Source: Gemmiger sp. An50
GTDB taxonomy: Bacteria > Bacillota > Clostridia > Oscillospirales > Ruminococcaceae
Direction of reading: 5' to 3'
DNA length: 64,000 bases
NCBI RefSeq assembly: GCF_002161595.1
Contig: NZ_NFID01000001.1
Span: 124,001-188,000, forward strand
The position numbers were made by a program, and so were the translations under genes. Below the pieces are notes generated by a model. It was not told the DNA's origin and did no database searches. It saw only the letters and a program-made list of their open reading frames with translations. Shown one piece after another: positions 33,969 to 41,412 of the stretch (position 1 is its first letter; every line of letters begins with the position of its first letter).

Positions 33969-34044
33969 ACCGGTTCCCCCTTTTTGCTCCGGCATGCCAT
34001 ACCGCAGCCGGTATTCCTGTTTCACATTGTTCTGTTTCATCCTT

Positions 34045-34072
34045 ATTATACTCCTTGTGCGGCGGGCTGCAA
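34045..34072 (-). promoter_or_regulatory. Promoter of the Crp/Fnr gene
   Basis: Minus strand TTGCAG (34072-34067), 16-bp spacer, TATAAT (34050-34045). Confidence 0.8.
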
Positions 34073-34098
34073 GGCCGCTTTTTTCCTGCCGGGCTCAG

Positions 34099-34134
34099 TG
34101 AAGCGGCGGGCCGTGTTCGGTCCGCCGCTTCGTT
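34099..34134 (-). terminator. Hairpin after the CmpB-family gene
   Basis: GAAGCGGCGG / CCGCCGCTTC stem; no good T run, so termination is uncertain. Confidence 0.4.
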
Positions 34135-34151
34135 TGATTCTGCCGGAAAAA

Positions 34152-35096
34152 TTATGGTTCGCTGCCGGTGAGGGTGCGCAGCTCCTCCATGGCCTCCGGG
34201 TGGCGGCTGGTGGTGGAGCCGGGGTTGCGCTGCAGCACCCGGGCTGCCCGGCGGTACATCTCGTCGGTGCGCCGGTGCATGGCCGACAGCTCCCGCTGGA
34301 TGGCCTTCTGGTCCGGCCCAGTCAGGCCCGGATGCAGCTTGCCCTCCCGCCGCAGCTGTTCCAGCTGGCGGCTCATCTGCCAGAGCATCCTGCGGCGGCG
34401 TTCCCGGGCCGCCTCCAGCCGCAGGCTCACCACGCCGGCGGCCCGCTCGCCCTCCTTGCGCAGGCCGTCCAGGGCCTCCCGGGCATCCTGCTGCAAAAAG
34501 ACCCCTGCAATTTCCAGCCGCCTTTGCAGCCGTGCGATCTGCTCCCGGCTTGCGCTCAGCTGCTCCAGCAGCCGCCGCAGGTCCAGGGCCTCCCGGGTGG
34601 AGGCCGCCACGTCTGCCGCAAAGGCCAGGGTCAGCGCCGTGGCCAGCATGGCCGTTGCCGGTCCGCTCAGCCCGGTGATGATTCCCGCCACCGGGGGCTG
34701 GATGACCCGCAGCAGCAGTACCGAGAATACGCCCCAGCACAGCGAGGCCATCAGGCAGATGTACCCGTTCAGGTTCCACTTTTCCGTGCTATAGTCCCAG
34801 TAGCGCACATGGAACATCCGCTCCATGGCCCAGCCGGTGGCGTATTCCAAAGCCGTGGCCCAGAACATGCCGCTGAAAAACAGCATCGGCAGGCTGCCCG
34901 CCACCGGGGCGCACAGGGCCAGAATGGCCACCGCGCCGAACCCGTAGATGGGGATCACCGGCCCGTGCAGAAAGCCCCGGTTCACCCAGTGCTTCTGACG
35001 CACCGAAACATACCCGCTCTCCCAGACCCAGCCCAGAAATCCATAGCTAAAAAACAGCAGCACCCATTGGGGAAGTGTGTAAAGTCCCAACATCAT
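34152..35096 (-). CDS. CmpB-family membrane protein (putative ABC transporter permease, DUF1113)
   Basis: 314 residues. The first 170 residues contain about five helices with the family blocks FFSYGFLGWVWESGYVSVRQKHWVNRGFL and GPVIPIYGFGAV. The rest is a long Arg/Leu/Glu-rich helical cytoplasmic tail (about 185-300), longer than in typical members. Despite the family name no ABC ATPase is near. Divergent from the recombinase unit and pointing toward crp. Confidence 0.75.
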   Translation of the reverse strand: MMLGLYTLPQWVLLFFSYGFLGWVWESGYVSVRQKHWVNRGFLHGPVIPIYGFGAVAILALCAPVAGSLPMLFFSGMFWATALEYATGWAMERMFHVRYWDYSTEKWNLNGYICLMASLCWGVFSVLLLRVIQPPVAGIITGLSGPATAMLATALTLAFAADVAASTREALDLRRLLEQLSASREQIARLQRRLEIAGVFLQQDAREALDGLRKEGERAAGVVSLRLEAARERRRRMLWQMSRQLEQLRREGKLHPGLTGPDQKAIQRELSAMHRRTDEMYRRAARVLQRNPGSTTSRHPEAMEELRTLTGSEP

Positions 35097-35295
35097 ATTG
35101 CTTCATCCTTCCATGCGGCCCGGCCGTCTCGCCGGGTCCATGATCTCATTGTACCGCTTCGGGGGTTATATTGCGGTTGGCTGCACAACGGACCGGGCCG
35201 GACGCCGGATTTTCGCGCATTTTTTTGCCCCGCCGCTTCATAGGATGATACGGCGGCAGCTGCCGCGAAATGCATCGAACAGGAGGGATTTTCAC

Positions 35296-35433
35296 ATGGC
35301 GTCCATTCATTACATTCTGGAGGAGCATTTTCTTGCAAAGGGCGACCGGGAGCGGGCGGCGGCGGTGCGCCGTCTGGCCGAGACGCTGACCGAAAGCACG
35401 CCCCAACCGCCAAAAGAGGAGCCGGAGCATTGA
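35296..35433 (+). CDS. 45-residue protein coupled to the serine recombinase
   Basis: Starts at the ATG at 35296 behind AGGAGGG. The stop TGA overlaps the recombinase TTG start (TTGA). Sequence MASIHYILEEHFLAKGDRE... is helical, charged, with a basic middle (RAAAVRRLAETL) and a Pro/Glu tail. Size, position and coupling would fit a recombination directionality factor, but there is no homology evidence. It may also only supply translation coupling. Confidence 0.6.
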   Translation: MASIHYILEEHFLAKGDRERAAAVRRLAETLTESTPQPPKEEPEH

Positions 35434-36893
35434 CGCGGGCGGCGCTCTACTGCCGCCTGAGCCGGGAGGACGAGGGGCTGGAAGCGTCTGCCGAGAGCGA
35501 GAGCATCCAGAACCAGCGGGCCATGCTGCTGGCCTGGGCGGAGCGGCTGGGCTGCCAGGTGCAGGGCATCTACTGCGACGAGGACTACTCCGGCGCGGAC
35601 CGGGACCGCCCGGCCTTCAACCGGATGCTCGCCGCCGCCCGGGCGGGGCAGATCGACGTGATTTTAGCCAAAAGCCAGTCCCGCTTCACCCGGGACATGG
35701 AGCTGGTGGAAAAATACCTGCACGGGCTGTTTCCTTTGTGGGGGGTGCGGTTTCTGGCGCTGGTGGACCATGTGGACACCGGCGACCCGGCGGGCAAAAA
35801 GAGCCGCCAGATCTACGGGCTGATGAACGAGTGGTATCTGGAGGACCTTTCCGCCAACGTGCGGGCGGTGCTGACCCACAAGCGGCGGCAGGGGTGCAGC
35901 ATCGCCAGCAGCCCCCTCTACGGCTACCAGAAGGACCCGGCTCAAAAGGGCCATCTTTTGCCGGACGAAGCCGCCGCCCCGGTGGTGGAGCGCATTTTTG
36001 CTCTGGCCCTTTCCGGTCTTGGGTGCGCGGCCATCGCCCGGCGCTTGAATACCGAAGGCATTCCCGCCCCTGCTGCGGCGAAGGCGCTGGCGGCGGGCAG
36101 GGCGCCGGGGCCGGGGCTCTGGACCAAGGCCACCGTTCACCGGCTGCTCACCAACCGCACCTATGCGGGGGATCTGGTGCAGGGGCGGGTGGAGCGGATC
36201 AGCTGGCGGGGCAAGCAGACCCGCCGCCTGCCGGAAAGCCGCTGGATCGTGGCCCCCGCCAGCCAGCCCGCTCTGGTGAGCCGGGCGGTGTTCGACCGGG
36301 TGCAGGCCTTACTTTCCGCCCGGGCCCGCTCGGGCAGCCGGGGCGCGCCCCATCCGCTGGCGGGGCTGGTGGTCTGCGGCCTCTGCGGTCGTTTGATGGA
36401 ACAGACCCGCTCCGGCACCGTGCCCAAAAGCGGCGTGCCCACCCGGTATTTCCGCTGCCGCACCGCCCGCCAGAGCCCCGCGGCCTGCTCCGGTCAGCCC
36501 TATCTGCCCCTTGCCGACCTGGAGGAACTGATTGCCGGGCGGATCAACGCCCTGTTTGCGGCGGCGGTCCGCCTGCCCCCTGCCCCGGTCAAGCCCCCGC
36601 CGCCCGCCGCGGGCACGGCCCGGCGGCTGCGGCTGGCGCTGGCAAGGCTCTATCAGGACAAGGCCGCCGGGCTGCTGGGGGAAGAAGAGTTTGCCGCCCT
36701 GCGAACCGAGCTGCTGGCCCGGCTGCGGCAGCTGGAAGCCCCGGTCCGAAGCGCGGAACCACCAGAAGCCCCGGACCCCGCAATCCCCCCGCCCCTGGGC
36801 CGGGAGCTGGCGGCGGCGCTGATCGAGAAAATTCTGATCTACCCGCCGGACCCGGACGGCAACCGGCGGCTGGAAATTTTCTGGCGGGTGTAG
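35430..36893 (+). CDS. Large serine recombinase of the intervening element
   Basis: 487 residues from a TTG start coupled to the small upstream gene. Resolvase domain with catalytic Ser11 (ALYCRLSRED), then QNQRAMLLAWAERLG, EDYSGADRDRPAFNRML and AKSQSRFTRDMELVEKYL. Recombinase domain around 170-260 (PLYGYQKDP, WTKATVHRLLTNRTYAGDLVQG). Zinc ribbon with CGLCG (about 313) and a Cys near CRTARQSPAAC. Then a short coiled coil. SpoIVCA and phage integrases belong to this group. The stop is 3 bases from the right inverted arm. All catalytic parts look intact. Confidence 0.93.
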   Translation: MTRAALYCRLSREDEGLEASAESESIQNQRAMLLAWAERLGCQVQGIYCDEDYSGADRDRPAFNRMLAAARAGQIDVILAKSQSRFTRDMELVEKYLHGLFPLWGVRFLALVDHVDTGDPAGKKSRQIYGLMNEWYLEDLSANVRAVLTHKRRQGCSIASSPLYGYQKDPAQKGHLLPDEAAAPVVERIFALALSGLGCAAIARRLNTEGIPAPAAAKALAAGRAPGPGLWTKATVHRLLTNRTYAGDLVQGRVERISWRGKQTRRLPESRWIVAPASQPALVSRAVFDRVQALLSARARSGSRGAPHPLAGLVVCGLCGRLMEQTRSGTVPKSGVPTRYFRCRTARQSPAACSGQPYLPLADLEELIAGRINALFAAAVRLPPAPVKPPPPAAGTARRLRLALARLYQDKAAGLLGEEEFAALRTELLARLRQLEAPVRSAEPPEAPDPAIPPPLGRELAAALIEKILIYPPDPDGNRRLEIFWRV

Positions 36894-36895
36894 GG

Positions 36896-36930
36896 CGCGG
36901 GTTTGGTCACGCCCGCCTGGCCGGAGCAGG
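36896..36930 (+). promoter_or_regulatory. Right junction (attR-like) of the intervening element
   Basis: CGCGGGTTTGG (36896-36906), nine bases, then core CCTGGCCGG (36916-36924) followed by host gene sequence GAGCAGGCC. The inverse arm is at 28419-28429. Confidence 0.75.
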
Positions 36931-38978
36931 CCCTGCGGGCCAACATCCACGCCCAGATCAGTCTGGCCATGAACCGCATCTTCACCGAGTGGTACCCCAG
37001 CCGGGGCTTCACCTTCAACATCACCAACTCCACCAGCTACGACCAGTATTATGTGCACGGACGCAACATCTTTGAGGTGATGGAAAAGCTCACCGACGAC
37101 ATCTTCAACACCTACGTGCGCCGTCAGGGCACCATCGACCCCTACTACACCGAATACTGCGACGGCAAGTCCGTCACCTGCAAGGGCATGAAGCAGTGGG
37201 GCACGGTGGACCGGGCCAAAGAGGGCAAGAACGCCCTGCAGATCCTGAAATACTACTACGGCAACGACATCGAGATCGTGCGCACCAACAACCTGCAATC
37301 CATTCCGGAAAGCTACCCCGGCACCCCGCTGCGCCGCGGCGACAGCGGCCAGAACGTGCGCATCATCCAGCGGCAGCTGACCCGCATCGCCAAGGATTAC
37401 CCCTTCTTCGGCAAGCCGGGCACCGACGGCGTGTTCGGCGCGGCCACCGAATCCACGGTAAAGGCCTTCCAGAAGCAGTTCAGCCTGACCGCGGATGGCG
37501 TGGTGGGCCGGGCCACCTGGTACAAGATCAGCTACATTTACGTGTCGGTCAAGGACCTGGCGGAGCTGACCAGCGAGGGCGAGAAGCCCAGCGGCGAGAG
37601 CAACGTGAACGGCAGCACCTACCCGGGCTCTCCCCTGCAGGTGGGCAGCCGGGGCACCGGTGTGGAGCGCATCCAGTTCTGGCTGAACGCCCTGTCTGAG
37701 TTCGACCCCGCCCTGCCCGGCATCTCGGTGGACGGCATCTACGGTGCGGCCACCGCCAACGCGGTGCGGGCCTTCCAGCGGGAGAACGGCCTGACCGTGG
37801 ACGGCGTGGTGGGCCCCGCCACCTGGAACGCCATTGCCGCTGCCTACAACAGCCTGGAAAACGACATTCAAAACAAGCCCAGCGGCTACCCGGGCACCCC
37901 GCTGCGCCAGGGCGATAGGGGCGACAGCGTGCGCCTGATGCAGTTCTATCTGCGCATGGCCGCCTCCAACTTCTCGTCCATTCCCAACATCACAGTGGAC
38001 GGCGTGTTCGGCCCGGCCACCACCAGCGCGGTGCGGGCCTTCCAGCGGGAATTCGGCCTGACCGTGGACGGCGTGGTGGGCTCCGCCACCTGGCAGAAGA
38101 TGTATGAGGTCTACGGCGACGTGGCCGATTCCCTGCTTGCCCCCAACCAGCGCCCCGGCACCTACCCGGGCACCCCGCTGCGCCAGGGCAGCACCGGCAA
38201 GTCGGTGCGGGAAGCCCAGTTCTACTTAAAGCTGCTGGCGGTCTACTTCCCCACCCTGCCGACCGTGACCATCGACGGCATCTACGGCCCGTCCACCACC
38301 GCGGCGGTGCGGGCGTTCCAGACCATGTTCGGCCTCACCGCGGACGGCGTGATCGGCCCCGCCACCTGGCAGGCGCTGTATGAGCAGTCCCAGCGGCTGC
38401 GCTCGGCCGACGGTCTGCTGGTGGCCTTTAACCTTGTGCCCTGGCCCGGCTTTGACCTGGCGGTGGGCGCCCAGGGTCCCTCGGTGGCCTTTGTGCAGTT
38501 TTTGCTGCGCTACATCAGCTATTTCTACGACACCGTGCAGGACCCGGGCAAGATCGACGGCATCTTCGGCCAGACCACCCTGGATTCCCTGCACAGCTGG
38601 CAGATGGAATTCAATCAGCCCGAGACCAACCTGGTGGACGAATTCACCTGGAACGCGCTGGAGGCCACCTTCCTGAGCCTGGCCGCCGGGGTGCCGGATT
38701 CCACGGTGCCCACCGCCGCGCCGGAGTACCCGGGCTACGTGATGGCCCTGGGCAGCGCGGGCGGCGCGGTGAGCCAGCTGCAGCAGGCCATGAACGGCAT
38801 CGCCCAGCTGTACTGCGTGGCGGATTTTGTTCCGAACGACGGCGTTTATGGCGAATCCACCAGGGACGCGGTGCTGGCCTTCCAGCAGGGTCTGGGCCTG
38901 CCCCCCACCGGCGTGGTGGACCTGAACACCTGGAACAAGATCTTCGATCTTCTCTACCCGCCCATCCCCGAAGCCTGA
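36903..38978 (+). CDS. 3' part of the interrupted SpoIID/peptidoglycan-binding gene
   Basis: Open frame from a TTG at 36903 (poor ribosome site), 691 residues; true gene sequence begins at 36925. It resumes the SpoIID domain where the 27845 piece stops: EQALRANIHAQISLAMNRIFTEWYPSRGF, then the C-terminal SpoIID motif GMKQWGTVDRAKEGKNALQILKYYYG. Six peptidoglycan-binding-type repeats follow, each starting YPGTPLRQG or similar and holding DGVFGPAT...AVRAFQ...GL(T)VDGVVG.ATW. The last two are degenerate. Alone it lacks the signal for translation and the catalytic Glu. Joined to the left piece it makes an 873-residue protein. Confidence 0.85.
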   Translation: MVTPAWPEQALRANIHAQISLAMNRIFTEWYPSRGFTFNITNSTSYDQYYVHGRNIFEVMEKLTDDIFNTYVRRQGTIDPYYTEYCDGKSVTCKGMKQWGTVDRAKEGKNALQILKYYYGNDIEIVRTNNLQSIPESYPGTPLRRGDSGQNVRIIQRQLTRIAKDYPFFGKPGTDGVFGAATESTVKAFQKQFSLTADGVVGRATWYKISYIYVSVKDLAELTSEGEKPSGESNVNGSTYPGSPLQVGSRGTGVERIQFWLNALSEFDPALPGISVDGIYGAATANAVRAFQRENGLTVDGVVGPATWNAIAAAYNSLENDIQNKPSGYPGTPLRQGDRGDSVRLMQFYLRMAASNFSSIPNITVDGVFGPATTSAVRAFQREFGLTVDGVVGSATWQKMYEVYGDVADSLLAPNQRPGTYPGTPLRQGSTGKSVREAQFYLKLLAVYFPTLPTVTIDGIYGPSTTAAVRAFQTMFGLTADGVIGPATWQALYEQSQRLRSADGLLVAFNLVPWPGFDLAVGAQGPSVAFVQFLLRYISYFYDTVQDPGKIDGIFGQTTLDSLHSWQMEFNQPETNLVDEFTWNALEATFLSLAAGVPDSTVPTAAPEYPGYVMALGSAGGAVSQLQQAMNGIAQLYCVADFVPNDGVYGESTRDAVLAFQQGLGLPPTGVVDLNTWNKIFDLLYPPIPEA

Positions 38979-39017
38979 ACCGCCGATAAACCCCACTGAA
39001 CGAAAGGAGCGAGCAAC

Positions 39018-39704
39018 ATGCCCAAGATCTATGTGTACGACGCCTATTCCAACAAGATGATCACCTACAACCTGGGCGAGAACGACACCATGCCCTACAC
39101 CTACGGCACCACCATGAAGGTGAAGGAGTTCCGGGGCAGCAGCCAGAGCCCGACCCTCTGGACCACCACCGCCGCAATGGAGGCCTGGAACCTGACCCGC
39201 CGGTCCTACGGCAAGGGCATCCACATCGGCTACGCCTTCAAGCGCATCTGGGAGGGCGGCCACGGCACCCGCAGCCAGCACTACGCAGGCGTTGCCTTCG
39301 ACGTGGGCCAGGGGCAGGGGTCCTCGGCCCGCAACGCCATCTGGCGGGCGGCCAAGAACACCGGCGCCTGGGGCTACGTGGAGCCCCAGGACATGACCCC
39401 CACCTGGGTGCACTTTGACCGCCGCTACGGCAAGCCCGCCTGCAGCGGCACCACCGCCGGGTATCCCACCGTGCGCCGGGGCTCGGTGAACACCTACGTG
39501 CTCATTCTGCAGGACGCCCTGAACGCCCTGGGCTACTCCACCCGCACGCTGGACGGCAAGTTCGGCCCCAACACCGAAAACGCCCTCAAGGCCTACCAGC
39601 GGCAGAGCGGCCTGACCGCGGACGGCATCTGCGGCTGCAACACCTGGAAAAAGATCACCGCCGCCTCGGTGGGCATCGGCCGCACCAAGACCGTGATCGA
39701 CTGA
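39018..39704 (+). CDS. M15-like peptidase with peptidoglycan-binding domain
   Basis: 228 residues, AAAGGAG site. The N-terminal 140 residues carry the zinc-carboxypeptidase pattern SQHYAGVAFDVG (His and Asp ligands) and TWVHFD (His ligand), as in D-Ala-D-Ala or L,D-carboxypeptidases. The C-terminus is one peptidoglycan-binding repeat (LILQDALNALGYSTRTLDGKFGPNTENALKAYQ). No signal peptide, which is usual for mother-cell-made spore wall enzymes. It follows the SpoIID gene by 39 bp and is probably in its operon, so the element also separates it from the operon's original promoter. Confidence 0.82.
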   Translation: MPKIYVYDAYSNKMITYNLGENDTMPYTYGTTMKVKEFRGSSQSPTLWTTTAAMEAWNLTRRSYGKGIHIGYAFKRIWEGGHGTRSQHYAGVAFDVGQGQGSSARNAIWRAAKNTGAWGYVEPQDMTPTWVHFDRRYGKPACSGTTAGYPTVRRGSVNTYVLILQDALNALGYSTRTLDGKFGPNTENALKAYQRQSGLTADGICGCNTWKKITAASVGIGRTKTVID

Positions 39705-39716
39705 ACCCGAAATTTT

Positions 39717-39746
39717 GCCCGGTCCCAGCCTGGGGCCGGGCCTTTT
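39717..39746 (+). terminator. Terminator after the M15 peptidase gene
   Basis: GCCCGGTCCCA / TGGGGCCGGGC stem with T run. Confidence 0.88.
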
Positions 39747-39790
39747 TGCGGCTTTTTTGCAGGCTTTTTATGACAAAATCAATCAAAACA

Positions 39791-39818
39791 TGGACTTTTG
39801 CGCTCATTCGTTTATAAT
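39791..39818 (+). promoter_or_regulatory. Promoter of the sugar transferase gene
   Basis: TGGACT 39791-39796, 16-bp spacer, TATAAT 39813-39818. Confidence 0.75.
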
Positions 39819-39883
39819 AAAGGGTAAGACTGTTTTCCCGCGCCGGGCGTTTTGCCCGCCGCCGCAAAGGGGGCTTGCCTGCA

Positions 39884-41350
39884 ATGATCCGCAAAAATCA
39901 ACGGCTTTTGAACATCGTCAACTGCCTTTTGGATATCTCTCTCATCGCTCTGGCCTATCTGCTGGCGGTGTGGCTGTGGCTGGGTGTTTACCGCGACAAC
40001 CTGATCAACCCGGCGGTATTCCTGCTGCGCACCGGCGCGCTGGTGCCCGCGGTGTGCTACGGCGTGCTCATGGCCGCCATCTACTACGCCTTCAAGCTGT
40101 ACGGCTCCTTCCGGTTCTCCACTTTGCTGGACGAGACGGTGGCCCTTTTGAAGGCAAACCTTCTGGGCCTTCTGCTCATTGGCATGACGCTCTTCATCAC
40201 CCGTGAGGTGAACTTCTCCCGCGGGGTGCTGGCGCTGTTCTATGTGTTCTCCACCGGTCTGGTGGTGGCCAAGCGGGTGACGGTGCGCACCATCCTGCGG
40301 CATTTCCGCATGCTGGGCTATAACCTCAAGCACGTGCTGATCGTGGGCAACGGCCGGCTGGCCTTTGAATACCTGGATTCGCTGCGCCGCAATCCCCAGT
40401 ACGGCTACAACGTGCTGGGCTATGTGGCCGCCAGCGAGAAGCCGGGCCTGGGCAAGCATCTGGGCCGGTACGAGGACCTGGCGGACCTTCTGAGCGGCCC
40501 GGCGGTGGACGAGGTGATCGTGGCTCTGGAGCCCCACGAGACCCAGTTCATGAACGCCATCATCGCCTCCTGCGAAAAGCAGGGCGCGAAGATCCGCATC
40601 ATCCCCTTCTACAACGACTTCATTCCCAGCCGCCCCACCGTGGACGTGATCGGCTCGGTGAAGCTGATCAGCATCCGCACCATCCCGCTGGACAACATGC
40701 TCAACGCCGCCTTAAAGCGCGCCATGGACGTGGTGGGCAGCCTTGTGCTGATCGTGCTCACCAGCCCCATCATGCTGTTTGCGGCCATCGGGGTGCGGCT
40801 TTCCAGCCCGGGACCGATCCTGTTCCGGCAGGAGCGGGTGGGCCTGAACAAGAAGCTGTTCACCATGTACAAGTTCCGCAGCATGCGGGTGAACGCCAGC
40901 CAGGACACCGGCTGGACCCAGAACGCCGACCCCCGCAAGACCCGGTTCGGCAGCCTGATCCGCAAGTGCAGCATCGACGAGCTGCCCCAGTTCTTCAACG
41001 TGCTGAAAGGGGACATGAGCCTGATCGGCCCCCGGCCGGAGATCCCCCATTTTGTGGAGCAGTTCAAGGAGACGGTGCCCCTTTACATGGTGAAGCATCA
41101 GGTGCGGCCGGGCATCACCGGCTGGGCCCAGGTGAACGGCTTCCGGGGCGACACCTCCATCGAGGGGCGCATCCAGTGCGACATCTGGTACATCGAGAAC
41201 TGGTCCATCTTCCTGGACATCAAGATCCTGTTCATGACCGTGTTCGGCGGCCTGTTCAACAAGGAAAAGCTTCAAACCGGCCACGCGGCCCCGTCCCCCA
41301 AGAGCGGACAGGCCGGGCCGGACGGCAAGCCGGACAAGCCTGACCAATAA
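39884..41350 (+). CDS. Undecaprenyl-phosphate sugar phosphotransferase (WbaP/CpsE-type)
   Basis: 488 residues from the ATG at 39884. Four N-terminal helices, a CoA-binding-like middle domain (HVLIVGNGRLAFEYLDSL), one more helix near 285 and the bacterial sugar transferase domain: KRAMDVVGSLVLIVLTSPIM, RVGLNKKLFTMYKFRSM, IRKCSIDELPQFFNVLKGDMSLIGPRPE and RPGITGWAQVNG. It transfers glucose- or galactose-1-phosphate to undecaprenyl phosphate, the first step of capsule or exopolysaccharide units. No glycosyltransferase cluster follows; it is a single gene. Confidence 0.92.
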   Translation: MIRKNQRLLNIVNCLLDISLIALAYLLAVWLWLGVYRDNLINPAVFLLRTGALVPAVCYGVLMAAIYYAFKLYGSFRFSTLLDETVALLKANLLGLLLIGMTLFITREVNFSRGVLALFYVFSTGLVVAKRVTVRTILRHFRMLGYNLKHVLIVGNGRLAFEYLDSLRRNPQYGYNVLGYVAASEKPGLGKHLGRYEDLADLLSGPAVDEVIVALEPHETQFMNAIIASCEKQGAKIRIIPFYNDFIPSRPTVDVIGSVKLISIRTIPLDNMLNAALKRAMDVVGSLVLIVLTSPIMLFAAIGVRLSSPGPILFRQERVGLNKKLFTMYKFRSMRVNASQDTGWTQNADPRKTRFGSLIRKCSIDELPQFFNVLKGDMSLIGPRPEIPHFVEQFKETVPLYMVKHQVRPGITGWAQVNGFRGDTSIEGRIQCDIWYIENWSIFLDIKILFMTVFGGLFNKEKLQTGHAAPSPKSGQAGPDGKPDKPDQ

Positions 41351-41405
41351 AAAGCGCCGGGCCGGTGCGAAGAGATTTTTCTCTCGCACCGGCCCGGCTT
41401 TTTTA
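41350..41405. terminator. Bidirectional terminator
   Basis: Stem CGCCGGGCCGGTGCGA / TCGCACCGGCCCGG with A and T tails, between the sugar transferase and MATE genes. Confidence 0.9.
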
Positions 41406-41412
41406 TTTTGCT

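Larger units (their letters stand above)
28413..36924. mobile_element. 8,512-bp serine-recombinase element inside a SpoIID-type gene (skin-like)
   Basis: Bounded by the repeated core CCTGGCCGG and by inverted 11-bp arms just inside each end. Order: promoter, palindromic repeat B, bile salt hydrolase, oleate hydratase, DUF308 protein (plus strand), the large structured repeat, Crp/Fnr regulator and CmpB-family protein (minus strand), a 45-residue protein and a large serine recombinase (plus strand) whose stop is 3 bases from the right arm. Removing one core copy plus everything between joins codon ...TWP to EQALRAN... in frame and gives 873 codons. No transfer or phage structural genes are present. 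Base composition is like the host, so it is either old or from a relative. Confidence 0.8.

Noticed and set aside
33969-34040. Earlier Met of the Crp/Fnr gene
   Set aside because: It lies only 5 bases from the TATAAT box, so it would be at or before the mRNA start.
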